DNA of 40,572 bases from DASQUK01 sp046723645 (GCA_046723645.1 JBKOUY010000146.1:1-40572), one strand, 5' to 3'. Counted from the first letter of the stretch, positions 29,305 through 38,017 are shown. Program-made: numbers and translations. The notes: generated from the sequence alone by a model not told the origin.

Positions 29305-31833
29305 ATGAAGGCGCTGCGCAGCTTCACGGTCCGTCCCTCCCTCCCCCGGGAGCTGGGCGCCCTCGAGGAGCTGGCCTTCAACCTCCGCTGGTCCTGGGAC
29401 GACCAGACCCGCGACCTGTTCCGCTGGGTCGACCCCCACCTGTGGGACGCCAGCGTCCACGACCCGGTGCGCATGCTGGGGCTGGTGGACCGCGAGCGGC
29501 TGGAAGCGCTGGCCCACGACGCCGGCTTCAAGCGGTTCCTAGGCGAGGTGCGCGAGGAGCTCCAGCGCTATCTCGACGGCGAGCGCTGGTTCCAGTCGCG
29601 CGGCGCGAGCCCTTTGCAGCTGGTCGCCTACTTCTCCCCCGAGTTCGGCATCGCCGAGGCCGTGCCGCAGTACTCCGGCGGCCTGGGGGTCCTCGCCGGG
29701 GATCACCTCAAGTCGTCCAGCGACCTGGGCGTGCCGCTGGTCGGCGTCGGCCTGCTCTACCGCCACGGCTACTTCCGGCAGAGCCTCGACGCCGATGGCT
29801 GGCAGCAGGAGCGCTACCCGCTGCTCGACCCCCACGTGATGGCGCTCCGCCCCTGCACCGACGTCCGCATCAGCGTGGACATCGCCGGTGTGCCGCTGGT
29901 GGCCCAGGTGTGGCAGGCGAACGTGGGCCGGGTCCCGCTCTACTTCCTCGATGCCGACGTCGACGACAACCCCGACGACGTCCGGGCGGTCACGGACCGG
30001 CTGTACGGCGGCGACGTGGAGCATCGCCTCCGCCAGGAGATCCTGCTGGGGGTCGGCGGCGTGCGCGCCCTCCACGCCGTGGGCGTCGAGGCACAGGTGT
30101 TCCACACCAACGAGGGTCACGCCGGCTTCCTGGGGCTCGAGCGGATCCGCCAGCTGGTGACCGACGAGGGCCTCACCTACCCGGAGGCCATCGAGGCGGT
30201 GCGGGCCGGCTGCATCTTCACCACCCACACGCCGGTTCCCGCCGGCATCGACCGGTTCCCGCGGGAATTGATGGACAAGTACTTCAGCGCCTGGTGCGCC
30301 GAGGTGGGCGTGGGGGTCGACGACCTGATGGCGCTCGGCCACCGGCCCGGCGACGCGCCCGACGAGCGCTTCAACATGGCGGTGATGGGCCTGCGCCTGG
30401 CGGGCCGCTCGAACGGGGTCGCAGAGCTGCACGGCGAGGTCAGCCGAAAGATGTTCGGCGACCTGTGGCCCGACATCCCGCCCGACGAGGCCCCGATCAT
30501 CTCGATCACCAACGGCGTGCATGCCCACACCTGGGTGTCGTCGGAGATGGCGGACGTCTTCACCCGCCACGTGCTCCCCGACTGGGACGAGGCCGGCCCG
30601 GCGGCCTGGGACCAGATCTTCGAGATGCCCGACGACGAACTGTGGCGGGCCCGAGAGCAGGGCCGGGAACGGCTGGTGGCCTTCGTGCGGCGCCGCCTGC
30701 GCGAGGGCGCCCGCGCCCGGGGCCTGGCGGGCTCGGACGTGGCCTGGGCCGACGAGGTGCTCGACCCCAGGGTGCTGACGGTCGGCTTCGCCCGGCGGTT
30801 CGCCACCTACAAGCGGGCCACGCTGCTGCTATCGCAGCCCGACCGCCTGAAGGCCCTGCTGCTGTCGCCGGACCGGCCGATCCAGCTCGTGTTCGCCGGC
30901 AAGGCGCACCCGGCCGACGAGGGCGGCAAGGAGATGATCCGCCAGATCGTGGCGTTCTCGTCCGACCCGGAGGTGCGGCACCGGTTCGTGTTCGTGCACG
31001 ACTACGACATCGCCGTCGCACGCGCCCTCTACCAGGGTGCGGACGTGTGGCTCAACAACCCGCGGCGGCCCCAGGAGGCGTGCGGCACGTCCGGCATGAA
31101 GGCGGCCCTCAACGGCGGCCTCAACCTGTCGATCCTCGATGGCTGGTGGCACGAGATGTTCGACGGCGAGAACGGGTGGGCCATCTCGTCGGCCGAGGAC
31201 GTGGGGGACATCGAGCAACGGGACCAGCTGGAGGCCAGCGGCCTGTTCGACCTGCTCGAACGCCAGGTGGTCCCGCTGTTCTACGAGACCTACGGCGGAC
31301 CCGTGCCCCGGCGCTGGCTCAAGAAGGTCCGCAAGTCGCTGACGTCGCTGGGGCCCAAGGTCACGGCCTCGCGCATGGTGGCCGAATACGTGGAGCGGCT
31401 GTACGAGCCGACCGCCGACCGTGCCAACGCGTTGTCCGCCGACGGGCTGGCCCGGGCCCGGGCACTGGCGGCCTGGAAGCAGCGGGTCGCGGAGGCGTGG
31501 CACGGCGTGCACGTCGACCGGGTGGAGGGCGATGGCGCCGCCGCCGAGCTGGGCGGGTCCCGCACCGTGGAGGCGGTGGTGTCGCTGGGCACGCTGTCGG
31601 CCGACGACGTCGACGTGCAGCTGGTCCACGGGCCCGTCGGCCAGGGAGACGAGCTGACCGAGCGCACGTCGGTGTCGATGCACCCCGACGGCGCCACCGA
31701 CGACGATCACGCCCGCTATGTCGGCTCGTTCTCCTGCGAGCGCGCCGGCCGCTACGGCTTCACGGTCCGCATCGTCCCGCGCCATCCCGACCTCGCCGGC
31801 CACTCCGAGCTGGGACTCGCGGCCTGGGCCTAG
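29305..31833 (+). CDS. glgP: Alpha-glucan (glycogen/maltodextrin) phosphorylase
   Basis: GT35 enzyme that releases glucose-1-phosphate from alpha-1,4-glucan ends. Its 842 residues match the long actinobacterial/archaeal type with an N-terminal DUF3417 domain (LEELAFNLRWSWD). The PLP-binding Lys599 is in EACGTSGMKAALNGG. Other conserved blocks are SPEFGIAEAVPQYSGGLG, HTNEGHAGF, TTHTPVPAG and GFARRFATYKR. The ATG at 29305 follows a TACCGT box by 7 nt; an upstream open stretch is not GlgP-like. The stop codon TAG is the first three bases of a palindromic repeat. It is divergent from glgE, so synthesis and breakdown share a control region. Confidence 0.96.
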   Translation: MKALRSFTVRPSLPRELGALEELAFNLRWSWDDQTRDLFRWVDPHLWDASVHDPVRMLGLVDRERLEALAHDAGFKRFLGEVREELQRYLDGERWFQSRGASPLQLVAYFSPEFGIAEAVPQYSGGLGVLAGDHLKSSSDLGVPLVGVGLLYRHGYFRQSLDADGWQQERYPLLDPHVMALRPCTDVRISVDIAGVPLVAQVWQANVGRVPLYFLDADVDDNPDDVRAVTDRLYGGDVEHRLRQEILLGVGGVRALHAVGVEAQVFHTNEGHAGFLGLERIRQLVTDEGLTYPEAIEAVRAGCIFTTHTPVPAGIDRFPRELMDKYFSAWCAEVGVGVDDLMALGHRPGDAPDERFNMAVMGLRLAGRSNGVAELHGEVSRKMFGDLWPDIPPDEAPIISITNGVHAHTWVSSEMADVFTRHVLPDWDEAGPAAWDQIFEMPDDELWRAREQGRERLVAFVRRRLREGARARGLAGSDVAWADEVLDPRVLTVGFARRFATYKRATLLLSQPDRLKALLLSPDRPIQLVFAGKAHPADEGGKEMIRQIVAFSSDPEVRHRFVFVHDYDIAVARALYQGADVWLNNPRRPQEACGTSGMKAALNGGLNLSILDGWWHEMFDGENGWAISSAEDVGDIEQRDQLEASGLFDLLERQVVPLFYETYGGPVPRRWLKKVRKSLTSLGPKVTASRMVAEYVERLYEPTADRANALSADGLARARALAAWKQRVAEAWHGVHVDRVEGDGAAAELGGSRTVEAVVSLGTLSADDVDVQLVHGPVGQGDELTERTSVSMHPDGATDDDHARYVGSFSCERAGRYGFTVRIVPRHPDLAGHSELGLAAWA

Positions 31834-31865
31834 GTTTCGTTTCGCAACCAGAGGTTGCGAAACGA
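31831..31865 (+). repeat. Stop-codon-linked palindrome, solo copy
   Basis: TAGGTTTCGTTTCGCAAC begins with the glgP stop codon and recurs in the same form at both ends of 39973-40154. The perfect palindrome is TCGTTTCGCAACC, a 3-nt spacer (AGA) and GGTTGCGAAACGA, at 31837-31865. No T-tract follows, so it is not a standard intrinsic terminator. Confidence 0.8.
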
Positions 31866-31874
31866 TTGTTGGGT

Positions 31875-31892
31875 CGCCGCCCCTCGGCGGCG
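31875..31892. repeat. GC-rich hairpin after glgP
   Basis: CGCCGCC and GGCGGCG, a perfect 7-bp stem with a CCTC loop, between the stop-linked palindrome and the convergent DUF4328 gene. With the palindrome it may end transcripts from both sides. A similar GCCGCC-GAAA-GGCGGC hairpin lies inside the element at 39973-40154. Confidence 0.5.
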
Positions 31893-31922
31893 TAGATCTC
31901 CTGTCGCACCCCCCGCCGGTCT

Positions 31923-32717
31923 TCAGCGCCACCCAATGGTGGCCGCGGTCGCCATCGCGCTGGCGCGGTCCGTCTGGCGGCGGGAGAGCGTCCGGACCAT
32001 CACCGCCGCCAGCACCGCCGCGGCGGCCGTGATCACGAACCCGGCCGCCACCATGCGGTCGGCCACCCTGGCGTCGGAGACGAAGCCCTCGAGGTCGGCG
32101 ATCCCTGAAACGTCGTCTTCGTCGGGAAACCGTCCCCAGCCGACCGCGCCGACCGCGCCGCCCAGGCTGAACATGGCCGCCCACAGCACCACGAGTGGGC
32201 TCCCCCGGCCGCGGCCGGGGGACGGCCGGAGCGGCAGCGCTGGGTCGGACGCGCGGCTGGCTCCGAACAGCTGCATGGCCGGCAACAGCCAGTTGGCGCA
32301 GGGGATGAACCACCCACCGATCGCCCACCGCGGACCGAGTGGCGCGTCGGTGCCCGCGAGCTCGTCGGCGTTGACGGCGTGCCGGTACTGCCAGGCAATG
32401 AACACGGCCGCGGTGGTGAGCAACCCGACCGCGTGGACGAGAGCGACCGCGACGACCGCGTTGTCGGCGTCCTCCAGCTCGTCGAGCGTGACGCTGCGCT
32501 CGCGGAACTCCCGCTCGACGAGCCCGACGCGGTTGAGGTGCGCCGCGACGCCGAAGAGGGCGATCGCCGCCATGACGCCGAGGAGGACGGTGGCCGCCGT
32601 GGCGAGCCCACCCAACGGCCGCATTCGCGGCGGCGGCACGCGGGTTCCGTAGGCGTGGTATACCGGCCGCCCCGGCGGCCAGGCGTAGCCGCCCGCGGGC
32701 GGCGGGACCCCAGCCAT
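31923..32717 (-). CDS. DUF4328-like multi-pass membrane protein
   Basis: 264 residues with about five helices: near 38-58 (ATAATVLLGVMAAIALFGVA), 90-110, 132-152, 175-195 and 225-245. A Pro/Tyr-rich N-terminal head (PPPAGGYAWPPGRPVY) precedes them. The pattern of IAWQYR-A--N and RWAIGGWFIPCANWLLP-----L is characteristic of DUF4328 proteins, whose function is unknown. The ATG at 32717 has a strong GGGGGGAGG site seven nt upstream, inside the 15-bp gap after the enoyl-CoA hydratase stop, so the two are probably one transcript. Confidence 0.85.
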   Translation of the reverse strand: MAGVPPPAGGYAWPPGRPVYHAYGTRVPPPRMRPLGGLATAATVLLGVMAAIALFGVAAHLNRVGLVEREFRERSVTLDELEDADNAVVAVALVHAVGLLTTAAVFIAWQYRHAVNADELAGTDAPLGPRWAIGGWFIPCANWLLPAMQLFGASRASDPALPLRPSPGRGRGSPLVVLWAAMFSLGGAVGAVGWGRFPDEDDVSGIADLEGFVSDARVADRMVAAGFVITAAAAVLAAVMVRTLSRRQTDRASAMATAATIGWR

Positions 32718-32732
32718 CTTTCTGCCTCCCCC

Positions 32733-33515
32733 CTACCGACCGACGAAGGTTGCCTTACCTGGGCCGTGCTCGAGGAACGACGCGACGCCGATGCGGGCGT
32801 CCTCGGTCGCGAACACCTCGGCAAACAGATCCTGTTCCAGCGCCAGGCCGGCATCGAGCGGCCCCTCGAGCCCGGCGTCGATCGCCCGCTTGGCCAGTCC
32901 CTGCGCGACCACCGCGCCACGGGCCAGCTCCCCCGCAAGTCCCACCGCGCGTGCGTGCAGCTCGTCGGGCGCCACCACCTCGTCGACCAGGCCGATGCGC
33001 AGCGCCTCGTCGGCGGCGACCTGGCGTCCGGTGAGCACGAGCTCCTTCGCCTTGGCCGGACCCACGAGGCGTGCCAGCCGCTGCGTCGCCCCGCCCCCGG
33101 GGATGATCCCCAGCAGGATCTCCGGCTGGCCGAGCTTCGCCCGCTCCGAGGCGATCCGCAGGTCGCAGGCCAGCGCCAGCTCGCAGCCGCCGCCGAGTGC
33201 AAATCCCGAGATGGCCGCGATGACGCATCGGGGGATGGCTGCCACCGCGTCGAGCGCCCGCCGAAAGCCGCCGCCCACCGCCCGGGCCTCCTCGGGACCA
33301 CCGAACTCCGCGATGTCGGCGCCGGCCGCGAAGATGCGGTCGCCCCCGGTGACCACGACCGCCCCGGGGGGATCGGCGGCCAGGCCCCCGGCCGCCGCCT
33401 CCAGCTGTCGTAGCAGCTCACGCGACAGCGCGTTGACCTTGGGATTGTCGAGCGTGACGAGGGCGACGCCGTCGTCACGACGATCGATGTGGACGAGCGG
33501 GGTGTCGGTCGGCAT
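32733..33515 (-). CDS. Enoyl-CoA hydratase/isomerase family protein
   Basis: Crotonase-fold enzyme of 260 residues that likely hydrates trans-2-enoyl-CoA in fatty-acid or amino-acid breakdown. Both catalytic glutamates are present with the usual spacing of 20: Glu112 in GGGCELALACD and Glu132 in GQPEILLGIIPG. The CoA-site motif FAAGADIAEF is also visible. The intact pair favours a true hydratase over a non-hydratase crotonase. The ATG at 33515 has a TAGGGT box ending 8 nt upstream. It lies downstream of meaB, with 65 bp between, and in front of the DUF4328 gene. Confidence 0.93.
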   Translation of the reverse strand: MPTDTPLVHIDRRDDGVALVTLDNPKVNALSRELLRQLEAAAGGLAADPPGAVVVTGGDRIFAAGADIAEFGGPEEARAVGGGFRRALDAVAAIPRCVIAAISGFALGGGCELALACDLRIASERAKLGQPEILLGIIPGGGATQRLARLVGPAKAKELVLTGRQVAADEALRIGLVDEVVAPDELHARAVGLAGELARGAVVAQGLAKRAIDAGLEGPLDAGLALEQDLFAEVFATEDARIGVASFLEHGPGKATFVGR

Positions 33516-33523
33516 CGGCCGTG

Positions 33524-33529
33524 ACCCTA
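33524..33529 (-). promoter_or_regulatory. Candidate -10 box of the enoyl-CoA hydratase gene
   Basis: TAGGGT on the minus strand with 8 nt to the ATG at 33515, consistent with a leaderless start separate from meaB. Confidence 0.42.
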
Positions 33530-33580
33530 CTTCTGGGGTCGAGTGCCCTGGGCCGGCACGTCGGGGCCCGGACGGCCCGG

Positions 33581-34522
33581 CTACTCACCCAGCAACTCGT
33601 CGGCCGCCGTCCACGGGTCGACGTCGCCGCGAGCCACGGCGTCGGCCAGCTCGGTGGCACGCGGCCCGGCCGTCAGGGCGCGGGCCCTGTCCAGCAGGCG
33701 GGCCGCAACGAGTCGCGTGACCTCCTCCGCCGCACGCCGCCGGCGGCGTTCGTGCAGCTCCCCTCCCGCCGCCAGGTGCGCCCGATGGTCGACCACCGCC
33801 TGCCATAACTCGCGCACGCCGGCGCCGGTCGTCGCGGTCGTGCACAGCACCGGGGGGCGCCAGCCGGCCGCGGGCGACATGGAGATCATGCGCTCGAGGT
33901 CGCGTGCCGTGCCCTCGGCGCCGGGTCGGTCGGCCTTGTTGACCACGAAGACGTCGGCGATCTCCATGAGGCCGGCCTTGTTGGCCTGCACGGCGTCGCC
34001 CCACCCGGGCGTAACGACCACCACGGTCGTATCGGCCTGGGCCATGACGTCGATCTCCACCTGGCCCACTCCGACGGTCTCGAGGATCACCCAGGGGTAC
34101 CCGGCGGCGGCGAGGACCCGCACCGCCTCCGGCGCCGCCACCGCCAGGCCGCCGAGGTGACCCCGCGTGGCCATGGACCGGATGAACACGCCGTCGTCGA
34201 GGGCGTGCTCGCCCATGCGCACCCGGTCGCCGAGCAGGGCGCCCCCGGAGAACGGTGACGACGGGTCGATCGCCAGCACGGCGATCGGGTCCCCGCCGGC
34301 GCGCACGGTCTCGAGCAGCGCGCTGGTCAGCGTGGACTTGCCGGCCCCGGGGGCGCCGGTGATGCCGATCGTCGTGGCGTCGATGCCGAGCCCGTGGGCC
34401 GCCCGGCCGACCTGGCGGGCCTCCTCCCCGCCGCGCTCGATGATGGAGATCAGGCGTGCCAGGGCGCCGCGGTCACCACCACGCGCTGCGGCGAGCAGAT
34501 CCTCCGGGACAGTGGCAGCCAC
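33581..34522 (-). CDS. meaB: MeaB/ArgK-type G3E GTPase (methylmalonyl-CoA mutase chaperone)
   Basis: SIMIBI-class GTPase that in known cases guards and loads cobalamin on methylmalonyl-CoA mutase. Its 313 residues are normal length. Motifs are Walker A GAPGAGKST at 56-64, DPSSPFSGGALLGDR, the switch region ETVGVGQVEIDV and the guanine-specificity motif NKAD. The mutase genes are not in the window. The GTG at 34522 starts 4 bp after the NifU-type gene stop, indicating one transcript. Confidence 0.93.
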   Translation of the reverse strand: MAATVPEDLLAAARGGDRGALARLISIIERGGEEARQVGRAAHGLGIDATTIGITGAPGAGKSTLTSALLETVRAGGDPIAVLAIDPSSPFSGGALLGDRVRMGEHALDDGVFIRSMATRGHLGGLAVAAPEAVRVLAAAGYPWVILETVGVGQVEIDVMAQADTTVVVVTPGWGDAVQANKAGLMEIADVFVVNKADRPGAEGTARDLERMISMSPAAGWRPPVLCTTATTGAGVRELWQAVVDHRAHLAAGGELHERRRRRAAEEVTRLVAARLLDRARALTAGPRATELADAVARGDVDPWTAADELLGE

Positions 34523-34526
34523 TCCA

Positions 34527-34793
34527 CTAAAGACCGAGGCCCACCGACGTCTCGGTGGGTGCGCCGACGTCGACGACCTCGGTCACCCCCGGCACCCGGT
34601 CCTTGAGGATGCGCTCGATGCCCGCCTTGAGGGTGACGGTCGACGCCGGGCAGGAGACGCACGCGCCCACCAGCTCCACCGTCACGACGCCGGCCTCGGC
34701 ATCGACGCCGCGCAGGAAGATGTCCCCACCGTCGGCCTGGATGGCGGGACGGATCACCTCGATGACCTCGGACACCTTGTCGGTATCGACCAC
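34527..34793 (-). CDS. NifU C-terminal-domain iron-sulfur scaffold protein
   Basis: 88-residue Nfu-type protein that carries and delivers an Fe-S cluster. The CxxC pair is Cys45 and Cys48 in GACVSCPASTVTLK. The start KVSEVIEVIRPAIQADGGD matches the family. It has no N-terminal IscU or A-type domain, so it is the minimal form. The GTG at 34793 carries GAGGAG at a good distance, unlike the leaderless genes. It is coupled to meaB. Confidence 0.93.
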   Translation of the reverse strand: MVDTDKVSEVIEVIRPAIQADGGDIFLRGVDAEAGVVTVELVGACVSCPASTVTLKAGIERILKDRVPGVTEVVDVGAPTETSVGLGL

Positions 34794-34925
34794 GGGACTC
34801 CTCGGGCTGCGATGCGCGACGCATGGTCGCGAAACGACACCGGCAAGGGCAACAACGCTCGGTCCGCCGGTGATGTTCCCCCGCGGCCCGCCCGCCCCCG
34901 GTTAGCGGAGACGGCTCCGGTCTGG

Positions 34926-34931
34926 GAATCT
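34926..34931 (+). promoter_or_regulatory. Weak candidate -10 box of the small membrane protein/MFS pair
   Basis: GAATCT, 6 nt before the GTG at 34938. The first base departs from TAnnnT. The divergent gap 34794-34937 also holds GGTCGCGAAACGAC (34825-34838), one base off the GGTTGCGAAACGA repeat arm. Confidence 0.28.
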
Positions 34932-34937
34932 GAGGCG

Positions 34938-35108
34938 GTGACGGCGCTGCTGCTCGCTCACCAGGGCGGTTGGGACGAGATGCTGTTCGTCGCCGTGCCC
35001 ATCGTCATCTTCGGCAGCCTGCTCGTGGTCGCCAACCGGCGCGCCTCACGCATCGAGCGGCAGCGCCCACCGAGCGGCGAGGGGCCGCCGGCCGACGACA
35101 CCCGGTAA
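34938..35108 (+). CDS. Small single-pass membrane protein
   Basis: 56 residues: a short head (TALLLAHQGGWDEM), one helix (LFVAVPIVIFGSLLVVA) and a basic, then Pro-rich tail (NRRASRIERQRPPSGEG). Function is not recognised. The GTG start at 34938 is supported by the weak -10 box and by the tight 5-bp gap to the MFS gene, which points to a joint transcript and possibly a small partner of the transporter. Confidence 0.6.
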   Translation: MTALLLAHQGGWDEMLFVAVPIVIFGSLLVVANRRASRIERQRPPSGEGPPADDTR

Positions 35109-35113
35109 CCGCC

Positions 35114-36700
35114 GTGCCACAACTCACCGTCAGCGAGTCGGTCGACCAGGCAACGCTCGATCGGATCCGTTCGCCGCGTCAGGACATCGTCGGCGAGCGG
35201 GCCGTCGGCGACGACCGCTACGTGCTCGAGCACGGTCCCTTCGAGCGGTACGCCCGCACCGTCCACGTGACGCCCGACAACGGTCGCTACTCGGTGACGC
35301 AACGATTCGACTACCGCCTCCCGGCCGGCACGTGGCGGTTCCTCATGAACCACCCGGTGCGCAGCGCCCTGGCGCGCGGACCCCGCGCCGACGGCCGGAT
35401 GCCCTGGTGGTATCCACCGCAGCGGCCGGACGCCCGCGCCGCCTCCGTGTTGGGGATGCTGGCGACGCTGTCGCTCGTCGTCGGGTACCACGGGACGCTG
35501 CTCACCCAGACGATGAGCTTTGCGGCCGACGAGTTCGGCGCGAACACGACCGCCCAGGGTGGGGCCTTCGCCGCGGTCCGGGCGGGGGCGCTGCTGGCGA
35601 TCGTCCTCGCCGCAATCGCCGACCGCAGCGGACGTCGCCGGCTGCTGGTCGTGTCGCTGCTCGCCGCGATCGCATCCACGGTCGCCGGTGCGCTGGTGCC
35701 CAACCTGGCGACGCTGGCGGCCACCCAGGTGGTGAACCGGGGCTCGGTGTCGGCCGCCAGCGTGCTGGTGGTGGTCATCGCCGCCGAGGAGATGCCCGCC
35801 GGCGCCCGGGCCTACGCGCTCAGCCTGCTGTCGATGACCGGGGCGCTGGGCGCCGGGATGGCGCTGTGGGTGCTGCCGGTCGCCGACATCGGCCTGCGTG
35901 CCTGGCGCATCCTGTACGTGGTTCCCGTGCTCTTCATCCCGGTCGTGCTCCGGTTCGGCCGGCTGCTCCCCGAGAGCCGGCGCTACGTGCGCCCGCACCG
36001 CACGGTCAGGTTGGCCGGCCACTACCAACGGCTGGCGCTGCTGGCGGGCGCATCGTTCCTGCTGCTCCTGTTCACGACCCCGCAGTCGCAGTTCCGCACC
36101 GAGTTCTTGCGTGACGAGCGCGGCATGTCGGCGGCCCTGGTGTCGCTGTTCATCATCGCCACGTCGACGCCGGCGAGCATCGGCATCGTCGTCGGTGGCC
36201 GCTTGGCCGACATCCGGGGGCGGCGGGTGGTGGGCGCGGTCGGCACGGTCGTCGGTGTCGCCCTGCTGACCCTGTCGTTCACGCTCGACGGCCCGGCCAT
36301 GTGGCTCACCGCCACGTTCGGGTCGATCTTCGCCGCGGCCCTGGTGCCGGCGCTCAGCGTGTACGGGCCCGAGCTGTTCCCCACGTCGCTGCGCGGCCGG
36401 GCCAACGGGATCATCAACACCGTGGGCACCGTCGGGAGCGTCGTCGGCCTGGTGCTGGCGGGCCTCCTGATCGACCGGTTGGATTCGTTCGGACTGGCGC
36501 TGGGCCTCCTCGCCATCGGCCCGCTGGTGATGGCCGCCGTGGTCCTGGCGTTCTTCCCGGAGACCGCCTGGCGGGAGCTCGAGGACCTCAATCCGGAGGA
36601 CCGGGCCGTGCCACCCCCGGTGCCCACCCCGGTCCCGCTGGCGGATGGCCCCGCGGGCCGCAGTGGCGGCGGCGCCGACGGTCGTGCCCGAGTGCGCTGA
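35114..36700 (+). CDS. MFS transporter with an N-terminal soluble domain
   Basis: 528 residues from GTG at 35114. About 110 residues of soluble sequence (including DRYVLEHGPFERYARTVHV and RFDYRLPAGTWRFLM) precede the first helix at about 113. The membrane part has about twelve helices with signatures ADRSGRRRLL and GGRLADIRGRRVVG, and ELFPTSLRGRANG, as in sugar-porter-like MFS proteins. The C-terminal tail is Pro/Gly-rich and ends basic. The substrate cannot be predicted. The stop lies 9 bp from that of the convergent alpha/beta hydrolase gene. Confidence 0.87.
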   Translation: MPQLTVSESVDQATLDRIRSPRQDIVGERAVGDDRYVLEHGPFERYARTVHVTPDNGRYSVTQRFDYRLPAGTWRFLMNHPVRSALARGPRADGRMPWWYPPQRPDARAASVLGMLATLSLVVGYHGTLLTQTMSFAADEFGANTTAQGGAFAAVRAGALLAIVLAAIADRSGRRRLLVVSLLAAIASTVAGALVPNLATLAATQVVNRGSVSAASVLVVVIAAEEMPAGARAYALSLLSMTGALGAGMALWVLPVADIGLRAWRILYVVPVLFIPVVLRFGRLLPESRRYVRPHRTVRLAGHYQRLALLAGASFLLLLFTTPQSQFRTEFLRDERGMSAALVSLFIIATSTPASIGIVVGGRLADIRGRRVVGAVGTVVGVALLTLSFTLDGPAMWLTATFGSIFAAALVPALSVYGPELFPTSLRGRANGIINTVGTVGSVVGLVLAGLLIDRLDSFGLALGLLAIGPLVMAAVVLAFFPETAWRELEDLNPEDRAVPPPVPTPVPLADGPAGRSGGGADGRARVR

Positions 36701-36709
36701 GGTGGCCGG

Positions 36710-37285
36710 TCAGAGCCCGGACACCCAGGCCGACACCGTCTGCGCCACCTGCTGATCGGCGCCCTTGAGCTCGTGGCGCCCACCCTCGACCCAGGCATGG
36801 GTGACGGCACCGGGAATCGCGGCGGTGTGGGCTTCGATCTCCGGAGGTGAGCCGAAGGGATCGCGCGTGCCCGACACGAACAGGCACGGCACCTCGATGT
36901 CGGCGAAGTGGTCGACGCGCAGCTTGTCGGCGCGACCCGGGGGATGCAGGGGATAGGCGATGAGCACGAGGCCGGCCGCGGGCAGGCCCTCGGCCACGGC
37001 CATCGAGCACATGCGCCCGCCCATGGACCGTCCGCCCAGCACGACGGCCGCCGGATCGATCCCGGTCCGGTCCGCCAGCGCCGCCGCCTCGTCGCGCACG
37101 CAGGCGATCAGCTTGGGCGGCCGGTCCGGGGCCTTCCGTCCCTCGCGTCGATACGGGAAGTCCGCCCGCTCGACCGGAAGGGGGTCCAGCGCCCGCTCGA
37201 TCGCCACCAGCGCCGGATGGTCCCGGCCGCTGCCCGCCCCCGGGAACAGCAGGACCGCCCCGGCGCCCGCGCCGGCGTTGCTCAC
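36710..37285 (-). CDS. Small alpha/beta-hydrolase (dienelactone-hydrolase/KANL3-TEX30-like)
   Basis: 191 residues. It begins with a strand and oxyanion region VLLFPGAGSGRDHP; the nucleophile elbow is GGRSMGGRMCS, the acid is in FVSGTRDPFG, and the His is in EGGRHELKG, so the catalytic triad is complete. The compact form matches the KANL3/Tex30 and dienelactone-hydrolase-like group, whose bacterial substrates are mostly unknown. The GTG at 37285 follows the J-domain gene stop by about 15 bp, so the pair is likely co-transcribed. Confidence 0.85.
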   Translation of the reverse strand: MSNAGAGAGAVLLFPGAGSGRDHPALVAIERALDPLPVERADFPYRREGRKAPDRPPKLIACVRDEAAALADRTGIDPAAVVLGGRSMGGRMCSMAVAEGLPAAGLVLIAYPLHPPGRADKLRVDHFADIEVPCLFVSGTRDPFGSPPEIEAHTAAIPGAVTHAWVEGGRHELKGADQQVAQTVSAWVSGL

Positions 37286-37300
37286 GTCACCGGGACCCCG

Positions 37301-38011
37301 CTAGGCACCGGCAAGGAGGATCCGCCGCGCCTCGGCCAGTTCCGCCAGGCGGGCGGCGGCCGCGGCGGTGTCGCCGCCGTGATCGGGATGCGCCCGGCGG
37401 ACCAGGTACCGGAACCGGCTCTGGACGGCCTTGCGGTCCGGCCGGTTGCCGTTGCCGTTCCTCAGGTCGAGCACTCCGATCGCCCAGCCCACGGGGTCGC
37501 GGAAGGCGTCGGCCGACCAGTCCTGCCGGCGGCTCAGTCCCGAGAGGTACGCCACCAGGGAGTCGTCGATCGGCCCGGTCCAGCGCATCGCCCGGCGGAT
37601 GGCATCCATCACCCGGGTCCGGGGACCGAACGGCAGCTCGCCGGCGGCGTAGACGGCCGCCAGGATGTGGTGCGCCGGGGAGCCCTTGTCGTCGAGCTCG
37701 AACGCCAGGTCCTCGCCCTCGCCCCGCAACCGGTGCACGCTGCGCTGCAGGCCGATCCGGTCGGTCTGGAGCCGGTGGCGCAGCCGGGGTTGCGGGATGC
37801 GGCGGCCGGCCTCCAGGTGCAGGGTCAGGCGATGGAGGTCGTCGAACAATTCGGGGTCGAGCACCGGGATGTAGGCGGCCACGATGCCGCCGAGCAGGAT
37901 GCCGCCGAAGCCGGGCGCCGGGCTGCAGGGGAGGTCGCGGTCGCCCAGCGCCACCCGCCGGGTGGGGGCGATGGGTCGCGAGTGGAACACCTCCAGCTCG
38001 GCGAGGATCAC
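37301..38011 (-). CDS. Protein with C-terminal J-domain
   Basis: 236 residues. The last 45 form a J-domain-like helical hairpin with the HPD motif at 208-210 (LVRRAHPDHGGDT), which would stimulate an Hsp70/DnaK ATPase. The first 185 residues are not recognised; they hold a Gly-rich segment (GFGGILLGGIVAAYIP) and a helical middle. It lacks the Gly/Phe and zinc domains of DnaJ, so it is a specialised J-protein. The GTG at 38011 has a TAGCAT box ending 6 nt upstream. A 48-bp palindrome lies upstream. Confidence 0.75.
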   Translation of the reverse strand: MILAELEVFHSRPIAPTRRVALGDRDLPCSPAPGFGGILLGGIVAAYIPVLDPELFDDLHRLTLHLEAGRRIPQPRLRHRLQTDRIGLQRSVHRLRGEGEDLAFELDDKGSPAHHILAAVYAAGELPFGPRTRVMDAIRRAMRWTGPIDDSLVAYLSGLSRRQDWSADAFRDPVGWAIGVLDLRNGNGNRPDRKAVQSRFRYLVRRAHPDHGGDTAAAAARLAELAEARRILLAGA

Positions 38012-38017
38012 GAACTG

